In this document: positions 45,623 through 54,836 of the stretch, piece after piece
How the letters are laid out: each line of letters opens with the position of its first letter
How positions within the stretch are numbered: position 1 is the first letter of the stretch
DNA from: Pseudomonas hefeiensis
GTDB taxonomy: Bacteria; Pseudomonadota; Gammaproteobacteria; Pseudomonadales; Pseudomonadaceae
Direction of reading: 5' to 3'
Assembly: GCF_030687835.1 (NCBI RefSeq)
Contig: NZ_CP117449.1
Span: 6,081,001 to 6,145,000, forward strand
DNA: 64,000 nt
Notes under the pieces: model-generated
What the model was told of the DNA's origin: nothing
What the model saw: only the letters and a program-made list of their open reading frames with translations
The model's database searches: none
Translations under genes and position numbers: made by a program

Positions 45623-47088
45623 CAATCTATTCCTAACTGATTCCAGATGGCATCGATCCGTTGGGTAACGGCTTCATCCTTGACGATAACCCGGCCCCAT
45701 TCACGGGTGGTTTCACCGGGCCATTTATGCGTGGCATCGAGCCCCATCTTCGAGCCCAGGCCGGACACTGGCGAGGCGAAGTCGAGGTAATCGATCGGCG
45801 TATTCTCGATCATCACCGTGTCACGCTTGGGGTCCATGCGCGTGGTGATGGCCCAGATCACGTCGTTCCAGTCCCGTGCGTTGATATCGTCGTCAGTGAC
45901 GATAACGAACTTGGTGTACATGAACTGTCGCAAAAACGACCAGACCCCAAGCATGACCCGCTTGGCATGCCCTGGGTACGACTTCTTCATGGTCACTATG
46001 GCCATGCGGTACGAGCAGCCTTCCGGCGGCAGGTAGAAGTCGGTGATTTCGGGAAATTGCTTCTGCAGGATCGGCACGAACACTTCGTTCAGTGCCACCC
46101 CAAGAATGGCCGGCTCATCAGGCGGACGGCCGGTGTAGGTGCTGTGGTAAATCGGCTTGATCCGATGGGTAATGCGCTCGACGGTGAACACCGGGAAGCT
46201 GTCGACTTCGTTGTAGTAGCCGGTGTGGTCGCCGTACGGACCTTCATCGGCCATTTCGCCGGGATGGATCACGCCCTCAAGAATAATCTCGGCCGTGGCC
46301 GGGACTTGCAGATCGTTGCCGCGGCATTTCACCAGTTCGGTACGGTTGCCACGCAACAGCCCGGCGAAAGCATATTCGGAGAGGCTGTCAGGCACTGGCG
46401 TGACGGCGCCGAGGATAGTCGCCGGGTCCGCGCCCAGGGCCACGGACACCGGAAACGGTTGACCAGGATGTTTTTCACACCACTCCCGGTAATCCAGCGC
46501 ACCGCCACGGTGGCTCAGCCAACGCATGATGACCTTGTTCCGGCCAATGACCTGCTGACGGTAGATACCGAGGTTCTGGCGATCCTTGTTCGGACCTTTG
46601 GTGACGGTCAGGCCCCAGGTAATCAGCGGCCCCACATCGCCCGGCCAGCAGGTCTGCACCGGCAGCATCGCCAGGTCGACATCGTCGCCCTCAATCACCA
46701 CTTCCTGGCAGACAGCGTCCTTGACGACTTTCGGTGCCATGGAAATGATCTTGCGGAAAATCGGCAGCTTGGACCAGGCATCCTTTAGGCCTTTAGGCGG
46801 CTCGGGCTCTTTGAGGAACGCCAGCAGCTTGCCGATCTCCCGCAGTTCGCTGACGGCCTCGGCGCCCATGCCCAGGGCCACGCGCTCCGGCGTGCCGAAC
46901 AGGTTGCCCAGCACCGGGATGTCATAACCGGTCGGGTTTTCAAACAACAGCGCCGGGCCTTTGGCTCGCAGCGTACGGTCGCAGACCTCGGTCATTTCCA
47001 GGACGGGGGACACCGGCACCTGGATGCGCTTGAGTTCGCCGCGCTGTTCCAGACCGCTGATAAAGTCGCGCAAGTCGCGATACTGCAT
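45622..47088 (-). CDS. ubiD: 4-hydroxy-3-polyprenylbenzoate decarboxylase UbiD
   Basis: 488 aa prenylated-FMN decarboxylase of ubiquinone synthesis. Blocks: [20 protein letters not shown] (N-terminus), [61 protein letters not shown] and [22 protein letters not shown]. The E-R-E type catalytic residues of the family fall in these. The 2Fe-2S flavin reductase gene follows with overlap. Confidence 0.96.
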   Translation of the reverse strand: MQYRDLRDFISGLEQRGELKRIQVPVSPVLEMTEVCDRTLRAKGPALLFENPTGYDIPVLGNLFGTPERVALGMGAEAVSELREIGKLLAFLKEPEPPKGLKDAWSKLPIFRKIISMAPKVVKDAVCQEVVIEGDDVDLAMLPVQTCWPGDVGPLITWGLTVTKGPNKDRQNLGIYRQQVIGRNKVIMRWLSHRGGALDYREWCEKHPGQPFPVSVALGADPATILGAVTPVPDSLSEYAFAGLLRGNRTELVKCRGNDLQVPATAEIILEGVIHPGEMADEGPYGDHTGYYNEVDSFPVFTVERITHRIKPIYHSTYTGRPPDEPAILGVALNEVFVPILQKQFPEITDFYLPPEGCSYRMAIVTMKKSYPGHAKRVMLGVWSFLRQFMYTKFVIVTDDDINARDWNDVIWAITTRMDPKRDTVMIENTPIDYLDFASPVSGLGSKMGLDATHKWPGETTREWGRVIVKDEAVTQRIDAIWNQLGID

Positions 47089-47168
47089 GCAAAAGCCTCA
47101 TGGTAGCCGTGGCGTTCGGGGGCCCGAGTTTAACGCCGCCCGTTCAGAATAGTGAATGCACGGATAGC

Positions 47169-47196
47169 AAAAAGCCGGGTTTCCCCGGCTTTGCTG
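47169..47196 (-). terminator. rho gene terminator
   Basis: On the minus strand AAAGCCGGG-GAAA-CCCGGCTTTTTGC: a 9-bp stem with T5, about 15 nt after the rho stop. Confidence 0.88.
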
Positions 47197-47210
47197 CCCC
47201 GCCTGATCGA

Positions 47211-48470
47211 TTACTTGCGTTTCATCGACAGGAAGAACTCATCGTTGGTCTTGGTCTGCTTCAACTTGTCGACCAAGAACTCGATGGCAGCGACTTCATC
47301 CATCGGATGCAGCAGCTTGCGCAGAATCCACATACGCTGCAGCTCATCGTCGGCGGTCAGCAACTCTTCACGGCGGGTGCCGGAACGGTTGATGTTAATG
47401 GCCGGGAAGACGCGCTTTTCGGCGATCTTGCGATCCAGAGGCAGTTCCATGTTGCCGGTGCCTTTGAATTCCTCGTAGATCACTTCGTCCATTTTCGAGC
47501 CGGTTTCAACCAACGCGGTGGCGATGATGGTCAGCGAGCCGCCTTCTTCGATATTGCGCGCGGCACCGAAGAAACGTTTCGGTTTCTCCAGGGCGTGGGC
47601 ATCGACACCACCGGTCAGCACCTTGCCAGAGCTCGGGATCACGGTGTTGTAGGCACGGGCCAGACGGGTGATGGAGTCCAGCAGGATCACCACGTCTTTC
47701 TTGTGTTCGACCAGGCGCTTGGCTTTCTCGATCACCATCTCGGCAACCTGCACGTGGCGGGTCGGCGGCTCGTCGAACGTCGAGGCAACCACTTCGCCGC
47801 GCACGGTGCGCTGCATCTCGGTCACTTCTTCCGGACGCTCGTCGATCAGCAGCACGATCAGATGAACTTCAGGGTTGTTACGAGCGATATTGGCCGCGAT
47901 GTTCTGCAGCATGATCGTCTTGCCCGCTTTCGGCGGCGCCACGATCAGACCGCGCTGGCCCTTGCCGATAGGTGCGCACAGGTCGATGACCCGGCCAGTG
48001 AGGTCTTCGGTGGAACCGTTACCGGCTTCCATCTTCATGCGCACGGTCGGGAACAGCGGAGTCAGGTTCTCGAAGAGAATCTTGTTCTTCGCGTTTTCCG
48101 GGCGGTCGAAGTTGATCGTGTCGACCTTGAGCAATGCGAAGTAACGCTCGCCTTCCTTCGGAGGGCGGATCTTGCCAACGATGGTGTCACCGGTGCGCAA
48201 GTTGAAACGACGGATCTGGCTCGGCGAGACGTAGATATCGTCTGGGCCGGCAAGATAGGAAGCGTCTGCGGAGCGGAGAAAGCCGAAGCCGTCCTGGAGA
48301 ATCTCCAGCACGCCATCACCGGAGATTTCCTCGCCGCTTTTCGCGTGCTTTTTGAGCAGGGAGAAAATCACGTCCTGCTTGCGCGAACGGGCCATATTTT
48401 CTATGCCCATCTGTTCGGCCAATTCGAGCAGTTCGGTAATCGGCTTTTGCTTGAGTTCAGTCAGATTCAT
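47211..48470 (-). CDS. rho: Transcription termination factor Rho
   Basis: 419 aa hexameric RNA helicase. N-terminal Rho-N ([20 protein letters not shown]), cold-shock RNA-binding fold ([22 protein letters not shown]), P-loop [11 protein letters not shown], Walker [15 protein letters not shown]-loop and R-loop region [14 protein letters not shown], and the C-terminal PTLMD-like ending KRK. Length and composition match Pseudomonas Rho. Confidence 0.98.
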   Translation of the reverse strand: MNLTELKQKPITELLELAEQMGIENMARSRKQDVIFSLLKKHAKSGEEISGDGVLEILQDGFGFLRSADASYLAGPDDIYVSPSQIRRFNLRTGDTIVGKIRPPKEGERYFALLKVDTINFDRPENAKNKILFENLTPLFPTVRMKMEAGNGSTEDLTGRVIDLCAPIGKGQRGLIVAPPKAGKTIMLQNIAANIARNNPEVHLIVLLIDERPEEVTEMQRTVRGEVVASTFDEPPTRHVQVAEMVIEKAKRLVEHKKDVVILLDSITRLARAYNTVIPSSGKVLTGGVDAHALEKPKRFFGAARNIEEGGSLTIIATALVETGSKMDEVIYEEFKGTGNMELPLDRKIAEKRVFPAININRSGTRREELLTADDELQRMWILRKLLHPMDEVAAIEFLVDKLKQTKTNDEFFLSMKRK

Positions 48471-48660
48471 ATAGGAATGACGTAATCATTTATGGAGGGG
48501 GGAAATTAAGCTTTTGGCTTAATGAGGCCGCGCCGCGGAGAAGGCGACAGGATCGCGTACTTATTCGAAAGGAGTGCGTCGGCGACGGCTTGCAGGGGGC
48601 AAAGGAGAAACCAGTGCGGGGCCGAATGTAACACCTGGGTTTGCGAGCGTCTAGCCCCGA
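48471..48660 (-). promoter_or_regulatory. rho leader region
   Basis: About 190 nt between the trxA terminator and the rho ATG, rich in C-poor and GC-rich patches, without an ORF. Long untranslated leaders are where Rho autogenously attenuates its own mRNA in other bacteria. No specific element was identified. Confidence 0.4.
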
Positions 48661-48667
48661 GTAACGA

Positions 48668-48695
48668 AAAAAGCCCCGCGATTAGCGGGGCTTTT
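48668..48695 (-). terminator. trxA terminator
   Basis: AAAAAGCCCCGC-GATTA-GCGGGGCTTTTT: 12-bp stem with T tract on both strands, about 18 nt past the trxA stop. Confidence 0.92.
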
Positions 48696-48712
48696 TCAGC
48701 AGCATTCGGCGC

Positions 48713-49042
48713 TTAGATGTTGGCGTCGAGGAAAGCGGCCAGTTGCGACTTCGACAGTGCACCCACCTTGGTGGCTTCGACGTTGCCGTTCTTGAACAAC
48801 ATCAGCGTCGGGATACCACGCACGCCATGCTTGGCCGGAGTTTCCTGGTTCTCGTCGATGTTCAGCTTGGCGACGGTCAACTTACCTTTGTAAGTCTCGG
48901 CGATTTCGTCCAGGACCGGGGCGATCATTTTGCACGGACCGCACCACTCTGCCCAATAGTCGACCAGTACCGCGCCTTCGGACTTAAGTACTTCTTCGTC
49001 GAAGCTAGCGTCGGTAACGTGTTTGATCAGATCGCTGCTCAT
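48713..49042 (-). CDS. trxA: Thioredoxin 1
   Basis: 109 aa from [14 protein letters not shown] (GGAG 6 nt upstream). Active site [15 protein letters not shown] with Cys33-Cys36-type pair, cis-Pro in [11 protein letters not shown]. General protein disulfide reductase. It lies upstream of rho in the same orientation, as in other pseudomonads, with its own terminator. Confidence 0.97.
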   Translation of the reverse strand: MSSDLIKHVTDASFDEEVLKSEGAVLVDYWAEWCGPCKMIAPVLDEIAETYKGKLTVAKLNIDENQETPAKHGVRGIPTLMLFKNGNVEATKVGALSKSQLAAFLDANI

Positions 49043-49163
49043 TGAAATCTCCGGGATTGTCAGCAAAAAAACGTGGCCCATCATAGCCGCCCTTCCCAGC
49101 TTCAGGAAGCTTGAGTTGATTGAGTCTCGCTATGGCGTCAGATGTATTTGGGTATAGCTCAAG

Positions 49164-49871
49164 TCAAGAGTTCACGGGCGCGACAAAGGAAATCCCAGTA
49201 CGCAGCGCAGCATTACGTACATGTTCTTGCATGGCTTTTTGCGCAGCACCCGAGGCGCGACGGGCCAGCGCCCGAAGGATTTTGCGATGTTCTTGCCAGG
49301 TTTCCATCGCCCGTTCCGCTCGGATGAACGGTAGTTTCTGGCTTTCCAGGAAGATGTCGGCGCTGGCGGTAAGAATGCTCAGCATCGCCTGGTTGCCGCT
49401 GGCCTGCAGGATGCGCCGATGGAACTCGAAATCCAGCCGCGCCGCTGCGTCGAAATCCCCGGACTTGAGCTCCCGGCGCATGGCCTCGACGTTGTCCTCC
49501 AGTGTGTCGAGTTCATCGGCACTCAACGTCACCGCCGCCAACCCGGCCGCGAAACCTTCCAGGGCATAACGCAACTGGAAGATATCCACTGGCGAAGCCT
49601 GGGCCGCGAATGGCCAGCCCGGGGCCAGCGCGCTGCGCGAAACCTCCACCGCCGACTGCACGAACACACCCTTGCCCGGCTGTACGCTGATGACTCCCAA
49701 TGCACTCAACGATGAAAGCGCTTCACGCAGCGAGGCTCGACTCACCCCCAATTGCAACGCCAGGTCCCGTTGCGACGGCAGCGCATCCCCAGGAGCGAAG
49801 CCTTCATCGACGATCAGTTTACGGATGGCTTGCAGCGCCACTTCGGGTACCGCGCGCGAGATGGAATTCAT
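49164..49871 (-). CDS. GntR/FadR family transcriptional regulator
   Basis: 235 aa. N-terminal winged HTH (LPSQRDLALQLGVSRASLREALSSLSALGVI) and an FCD-type ligand domain with the metal-binding pattern FHRRILQASGN...EHRKILRAL...QEHVRNA. Divergent from an amino acid ABC transporter operon across a 253-nt gap, so it very likely represses that operon, sensing an organic or amino acid. Confidence 0.88.
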   Translation of the reverse strand: MNSISRAVPEVALQAIRKLIVDEGFAPGDALPSQRDLALQLGVSRASLREALSSLSALGVISVQPGKGVFVQSAVEVSRSALAPGWPFAAQASPVDIFQLRYALEGFAAGLAAVTLSADELDTLEDNVEAMRRELKSGDFDAAARLDFEFHRRILQASGNQAMLSILTASADIFLESQKLPFIRAERAMETWQEHRKILRALARRASGAAQKAMQEHVRNAALRTGISFVAPVNS

Positions 49872-50007
49872 GGTTTTTCAGACGAACCGGGCCAGTGAGC
49901 GACCAGTTGTAAAGCTAAACGCCGCGCCCGGCAAGTCGTGCTCCAGTTGGGTTCGGCGGCAAATACCGACGCCCGATAAAGGTGCGAAACGCGACGCAAC
50001 TGTTCAG

Positions 50008-50034
50008 ACCAGTAAGACCTCATCCGACCAGTAA
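50008..50034. promoter_or_regulatory. Candidate operator: ACCAGTAA direct repeats
   Basis: ACCAGTAA occurs at 50008-50015 and 50027-50034 (19-nt spacing, about two helical turns), and a related ACCAGTTGTAA occurs at about 49902. All lie between the GntR gene and the transporter operon. Confidence 0.4.
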
Positions 50035-50124
50035 AACCGTGGCTTCGGCAGATTAAAACCCAGCTTGGCATGGCCTGTGCTCTGTCCGAACGCAGAAATC
50101 ACATCACCGATGCGGAGATTCGCC

Positions 50125-50910
50125 ATGATTAAGCGTTACAGCGCCCTGCTTACCGCCCTGTTCGCCAGCCTGATGCTCGCTCATCTGCCCGCTCAAGCGG
50201 ACGGCCTGGAAGACGTGGTCAAGCGTGGCACCCTCAAGGTCGCAGTGCCCCAGGACTTCCCGCCGTTCGGCTCGGTAGGCCCGGACATGAAGCCGCGCGG
50301 CCTGGACATCGACACCGCGAAACTGCTGGCCGATCAGCTCAAGGTCAAGCTTGAACTGACGCCCGTCAACAGCACCAACCGCATTCCGTTCCTGACCACC
50401 GGCAAGGTCGACCTGGTGATCTCCAGCCTGGGGAAAAACCCCGAGCGTGAAAAAGTCATCGACTTCTCCAATGCCTACGCGCCGTTCTATCTCGCCGTAT
50501 TCGGTCCGCCCGATGCCGCCATCAGCGGTCTGGACGACCTCAAGGGCAAGACCATCAGCGTCACCCGTGGCTCCATCGAAGACATCGAGCTGACCAAGGT
50601 CGCTCCCCAAGGCGCCACGATCAAACGCTTTGAGGACAACAACTCGACCATTGCCGCCTACCTGGCCGGCCAGGTGGACCTGATCGCCAGCGGCAACGTG
50701 GTCATGGTCGCGATCAGCGAACGCAACCCCAAGCGCGTCCCGGCGCTGAAAGTAAAACTCAAGGATTCGCCTGTGTACGTGGGCGTGAACAAGAACGAGC
50801 CGGCGTTGCTGGACAAGGTCAACCAGATCCTGGCCACCGCCAAAACCGATGGCAGCCTGGAGAAAAACTCCCAGACCTGGCTCAAGCAGCCGCTGCCGGC
50901 CGATCTCTGA
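50125..50910 (+). CDS. Polar amino acid ABC transporter substrate-binding protein
   Basis: 261 aa from MIKRYSALLTALF (GGAG 7 nt upstream; longer frames lack an RBS). Signal peptide ends near LPAQA. Family 3 binding protein: DVVKRGTLKVAVPQDFPPFGSV, GLDIDTAKLLADQLKVKLELTPV, SLGKNPEREKVIDFSNAY and TRGSIEDIELTK with the ligand-carboxylate Arg/Thr. First gene of a four-gene operon. Confidence 0.9.
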   Translation: MIKRYSALLTALFASLMLAHLPAQADGLEDVVKRGTLKVAVPQDFPPFGSVGPDMKPRGLDIDTAKLLADQLKVKLELTPVNSTNRIPFLTTGKVDLVISSLGKNPEREKVIDFSNAYAPFYLAVFGPPDAAISGLDDLKGKTISVTRGSIEDIELTKVAPQGATIKRFEDNNSTIAAYLAGQVDLIASGNVVMVAISERNPKRVPALKVKLKDSPVYVGVNKNEPALLDKVNQILATAKTDGSLEKNSQTWLKQPLPADL

Positions 50911-50931
50911 CCGTCGCCTGAGAGGTTGAGC

Positions 50932-51600
50932 ATGGCTTATCAGTTCGATTTTATGCCGGTGGTGCAGAACACCGATCTGCTGTTGCGCGGCGCCTTGTTC
51001 ACCTTGGAGTTGACGGCCATCGGCGCGCTGCTCGGGGTTGGCCTGGGTATCGTCGGTGCGGTGGTGCGGGCGTGGAATATTCGTCCGTTCGCGGCGATCT
51101 TCGGCGTGTACGTGGAACTGATCCGCAACACACCATTTCTGGTGCAACTGTTTTTCATTTTCTTCGGCCTGCCGTCCCTGGGGTTGCAGATCTCCGAATG
51201 GCAGGCAGCGGTACTGGCAATGGTGATCAACCTCGGTGCGTATTCCACCGAGATCATCCGCGCCGGCATCCAGGCCATCCCGCGTGGGCAACTGGAAGCC
51301 GCCGCGGCCCTGGCGATGAGCCGCTTCGAAGCTTTCCGTCATGTGGTGCTGCTGCCGGCGCTGGGCAAGGTCTGGCCGGCCCTGAGCAGCCAGATCATCA
51401 TCGTGATGCTCGGCTCGGCGGTCTGCTCGCAGATCGCCACCGAAGAGCTGAGCTTTGCCGCCAACTTCATTCAGTCGCGTAATTTCCGCGCCTTCGAGAC
51501 CTATGCGCTGACCACGCTGATCTACTTGTGCATGGCGCTGTTGATCCGCCAATTGCTGAATTGGGTGGGTCGCCGCTACATTGCCAGGAGCAGCCAATGA
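50932..51600 (+). CDS. Amino acid ABC transporter permease 1
   Basis: 222 aa from ATG 50932 (AGAGG 6 nt upstream). HisM/GlnP-type permease with five helices, starting FDFMPVVQNTDLLLRGALFTLELTAIG and containing the EAA loop LEAAAALAMSRFEAFRHVVLLPA. Its TGA overlaps the next ATG (ATGA 51597-51600). Confidence 0.92.
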   Translation: MAYQFDFMPVVQNTDLLLRGALFTLELTAIGALLGVGLGIVGAVVRAWNIRPFAAIFGVYVELIRNTPFLVQLFFIFFGLPSLGLQISEWQAAVLAMVINLGAYSTEIIRAGIQAIPRGQLEAAAALAMSRFEAFRHVVLLPALGKVWPALSSQIIIVMLGSAVCSQIATEELSFAANFIQSRNFRAFETYALTTLIYLCMALLIRQLLNWVGRRYIARSSQ

Positions 51601-52247
51601 GCGATTTCACTTTCTGGGACGTGGTGCGCAACCTGCTCACGGGCCTGCAATGGACCCTGGCATTGTCGCTGGTGGCGTTTATCGGGGGCGGCGTGATCGG
51701 CCTGCTGGTGATGGTGCTGCGCATCTCCAAAAGCGCCCTGCCCCGCAACATTGCTCGCACCTACATCGAGCTGTTCCAGGGCACGCCGCTGTTGATGCAG
51801 CTGTTTCTGGTGTTCTTCGGCGTGGCCCTGGCCGGGGTGGAAATCTCCCCATGGATGGCAGCGGCAATCGCCTTGACGCTGTTTACCAGTGCCTATCTGG
51901 CGGAGATCTGGCGCGGTTGCGTCGAAGCGATCCCCAACGGCCAGTGGGAGGCCTCCTCGAGCCTGGCCCTCAACCCATTGGAGCAGTTGCGCTACGTAAT
52001 CCTGCCCCAGGCCTTGCGCATCGCCGTGGCGCCGACCGTGGGGTTTTCGGTGCAAGTGGTCAAGGGCACGGCGGTGACCTCGATCATTGGCTTTACCGAA
52101 CTGACCAAGACCGGCGGCATGCTTGCCAACGCCACGTTCGAGCCATTCATGGTGTATGGCCTGGTTGCCCTCGGTTACTTCCTGCTCTGCTACCCCTTGT
52201 CCCTCAGTGCGCGCTACCTGGAAAGGAGACTGCATGCCTCTGCTTAG
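51597..52247 (+). CDS. Amino acid ABC transporter permease 2
   Basis: 216 aa. HisM-type permease, MSDFTFWDVVRNLLTGLQWT, ELFQGTPLLMQLFLVFFGVAL, and EAA loop WEASSSLALNPLEQLRYVILPQA. The adjacent permease is its paralogue, so the channel is heterodimeric. It overlaps the ATPase gene by 14 nt. Confidence 0.92.
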   Translation: MSDFTFWDVVRNLLTGLQWTLALSLVAFIGGGVIGLLVMVLRISKSALPRNIARTYIELFQGTPLLMQLFLVFFGVALAGVEISPWMAAAIALTLFTSAYLAEIWRGCVEAIPNGQWEASSSLALNPLEQLRYVILPQALRIAVAPTVGFSVQVVKGTAVTSIIGFTELTKTGGMLANATFEPFMVYGLVALGYFLLCYPLSLSARYLERRLHASA

Positions 52248-52971
52248 AATTTCCGCCCTGCATAAATACTACGGCGATCACCATGTGCTCAAAGGCATCG
52301 ACCTGAGCGTCGAGGAAGGCCAGGTCGTGGCGATCATCGGTCGCAGCGGCTCGGGCAAATCCACCCTGTTGCGCACCCTCAATGGTTTGGAGTCGATCAA
52401 CGACGGCGTGATTGAAGTCGACGGTGAATACCTCGATGCCGCCCGCGCCGATCTGCGCAGCCTGCGGCAGAAAGTCGGGATGGTGTTCCAGCAATTCAAC
52501 CTGTTCCCGCACCTGACCGTCGGTGAAAATGTGATGCTCGCGCCGCAAGTTGTACAAAAAGTACCCAAGGCCAAAGCGGCTGAACTGGCGCGACAGATGC
52601 TGGAACGGGTCGGGCTTGGCGAGAAATTCGATGCCTTCCCGGACCGCTTGTCCGGTGGTCAGCAGCAACGAGTCGCGATTGCCCGCGCGCTGGCCATGTC
52701 ACCCAAAGTGCTGCTGTGCGACGAAATCACCTCGGCCCTGGACCCGGAACTGGTCAATGAAGTGCTCGGCGTGGTGCGACAGTTGGCCAAGGATGGCATG
52801 ACGCTGATCATGGTCACCCACGAAATGCGTTTCGCCCGGGAAGTGGGCGACAAGCTGGTGTTCATGCACCAGGGCAAGGTGCATGAGACGGGGGACCCCA
52901 AGGTGTTGTTTGCCGATCCGCAGACAGCCGAACTGGCGAATTTTATCGGGACGGTCGAGTCGGCCACCTGA
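52234..52971 (+). CDS. Amino acid ABC transporter ATPase
   Basis: 245 aa from MPLLRISALH (GGAAAGGAG 6 nt upstream). HisP/GlnQ type: Walker A GRSGSGKST, Q-loop FQQFNLFPHLTVGEN, signature LSGGQQQR, Walker B VLLCDEITSALD, switch His in MVTHEMRFAR. Last gene of the operon; a REP pair follows. Confidence 0.95.
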   Translation: MPLLRISALHKYYGDHHVLKGIDLSVEEGQVVAIIGRSGSGKSTLLRTLNGLESINDGVIEVDGEYLDAARADLRSLRQKVGMVFQQFNLFPHLTVGENVMLAPQVVQKVPKAKAAELARQMLERVGLGEKFDAFPDRLSGGQQQRVAIARALAMSPKVLLCDEITSALDPELVNEVLGVVRQLAKDGMTLIMVTHEMRFAREVGDKLVFMHQGKVHETGDPKVLFADPQTAELANFIGTVESAT

Positions 52972-52996
52972 GGTTCTGCGGCGCCGCTTCTGGCCT

Positions 52997-53067
52997 CATC
53001 GCGAGCAGGCTCGCTCCCACTTCGATCGCGACCTGGTCACTTGTGGGAGCGAGCCTGCTCGCGATTG
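52997..53067. repeat. REPIN: compact inverted REP pair
   Basis: CATCGCGAGCAGGCTCGCTC and GAGCGAGCCTGCTCGCGATT are inverted with only a short spacer; located between the transporter operon and ppx. Confidence 0.88.
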
Positions 53068-53149
53068 ACCGCGAAGCGGTCGCCTTTGCGTTGGCGTAAG
53101 CGGTTGATCGTGGCAGGATGGCGAGGTTATCGACCGAGACTTTTTGACC

Positions 53150-54652
53150 ATGCCGCCATCCCAAGCCAAGAATCTGTCCCTGATCGCAGCCATAGACCTG
53201 GGCTCCAATAGCTTCCACATGGTCGTCGCCAAGGCCCAGAACGGGGAAATCCGAATTCTTGAGCGGCTCGGCGAAAAGGTCCAACTGGCCGCCGGTATCG
53301 ACGAAGAGCGCCAGCTGAGCGAGGAATCCATCCAGCGCGGGCTCGATTGCCTCAAGCGGTTCGCCCAACTGATCAACGGCATGCCCATGGGGGCGGTGCG
53401 GATCGTGGGCACCAACGCATTGCGCGAGGCGCGCAACCGTGGCGAATTCATCCGCCGCGCCGAAGAGATCCTCGGCCATCCTGTGGAAGTCATTTCCGGG
53501 CGTGAAGAAGCCCGCCTGATTTACCTTGGTGTCTCCCATACGCTGGCCGATACTCCGGGCAAACGCCTGGTGGCGGACATCGGTGGCGGCAGTACCGAAT
53601 TCATCATCGGCCAGCGCTTCGAACCGCTGCTGCGCGAAAGCCTGCAAATGGGTTGCGTCAGCTACACCCAGCGTTATTTCCGCGACGGCAAGATCACCCC
53701 GGCGCGCTACGCCCAGGCCTATACGGCCGCGCGCCTGGAAATCATGAGCATCGAACATGCCCTGCATCGCCTGACCTGGGATGAAGCTATCGGCTCCTCG
53801 GGCACGATTCGCGCCATTGGCCTGGCCCTCAAGGCCGGTGGCCACGGCACTGGCGAGGTCAACGCCGAAGGCCTGGCCTGGCTCAAGCGCAAGATGTTCA
53901 AGCTGGGCGACTCGGACAAGATCGATTTTGAAGGGATCAAGCCCGACCGCCGGGCGATTTTCCCGGCAGGACTGGCGATCCTCGAGGCGATTTTCGACGC
54001 CCTCGAACTGCAACGCATGGACCACTGCGAGGGCGCCCTGCGCGAAGGCGTGCTCTATGACCTACTCGGGCGTCACCACCATGAAGACGTCCGTGAGCGC
54101 ACCCTGGGCTCGCTCATGGAGCGTTACCATGTCGATCAGGAACAGGCCGCCCGGGTCGAGCGCAAGGCGCTACACGCCTTCGACCAGGTGGCCGACGACT
54201 GGGACCTGAACGACGGGGTCTGGCGCGAACTGCTGGGCTGGGCCGCCAAGGTGCATGAGGTGGGTCTGGACATCGCCCACTATCACTACCACAAGCATGG
54301 CGCCTATCTGATCGAGCATTCGGACCTGGCGGGTTTCTCCCGCGAAGACCAGCAGATGCTCGCGCTATTGGTGCGTGGCCACCGGCGCAATATTCCCAGG
54401 GATAAATTCGCCGAGTTCGGCAATGACGGCATCAAGCTGATTCGCCTGTGCGTGCTGCTGCGCTTCGCGATTCTGTTCCACCACATCCGCGGCACCCAGC
54501 AGATGCCCCAGGTGGTGCTGCATGCCAACGGTGCCCAACTGGATGTGCTGTTTCCCGAAGGCTGGCTGGAAGAGAACCAGCTGACCCAGGCCGACTTCGC
54601 CCAGGAAGCCGAATGGCTTACCCGGGTCGGGATTGTGCTGAACATCCACTGA
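53150..54652 (+). CDS. ppx: Exopolyphosphatase Ppx
   Basis: 500 aa from ATG 53150. Phosphate-binding motifs of the ASKHA fold: [29 protein letters not shown] and [13 protein letters not shown]. The C-terminal HD-like helical domain has [19 protein letters not shown]. It releases phosphate from polyphosphate ends, also acting on pppGpp in this family. Convergent with ppk, which makes the polymer. Confidence 0.95.
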   Translation: MPPSQAKNLSLIAAIDLGSNSFHMVVAKAQNGEIRILERLGEKVQLAAGIDEERQLSEESIQRGLDCLKRFAQLINGMPMGAVRIVGTNALREARNRGEFIRRAEEILGHPVEVISGREEARLIYLGVSHTLADTPGKRLVADIGGGSTEFIIGQRFEPLLRESLQMGCVSYTQRYFRDGKITPARYAQAYTAARLEIMSIEHALHRLTWDEAIGSSGTIRAIGLALKAGGHGTGEVNAEGLAWLKRKMFKLGDSDKIDFEGIKPDRRAIFPAGLAILEAIFDALELQRMDHCEGALREGVLYDLLGRHHHEDVRERTLGSLMERYHVDQEQAARVERKALHAFDQVADDWDLNDGVWRELLGWAAKVHEVGLDIAHYHYHKHGAYLIEHSDLAGFSREDQQMLALLVRGHRRNIPRDKFAEFGNDGIKLIRLCVLLRFAILFHHIRGTQQMPQVVLHANGAQLDVLFPEGWLEENQLTQADFAQEAEWLTRVGIVLNIH

Positions 54653-54673
54653 ATCCAGCTACAACACAGATCT

Positions 54674-54810
54674 TTTGTGGCGAGGGGATTTATCCCCGCT
54701 GGGCCGCGAAGCGGCCCCAAAGAGTTGAATGCAATCAACCCGACAAAACTGGTAGGCAGGTTTTAGGGCTGCTACGCAGCCCAGCGGGGATAAATCCCCT
54801 CGCCACAAAA
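54674..54810. repeat. REPIN of the GCGAGGGGATTTATCCCCGC family
   Basis: TTTTGTGGCGAGGGGATTTA-TCCCCGCTGGG at the left and CCCAGCGGGGATAAATCCCC-TCGCCACAAAA at the right, with internal GGGCCGCGAAGCGGCCCC. Fills the 184-nt gap between the convergent ppx and ppk. Confidence 0.9.
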
Positions 54811-54836
54811 GCGAAGCCTGCCTCCCCCACCGTTTT

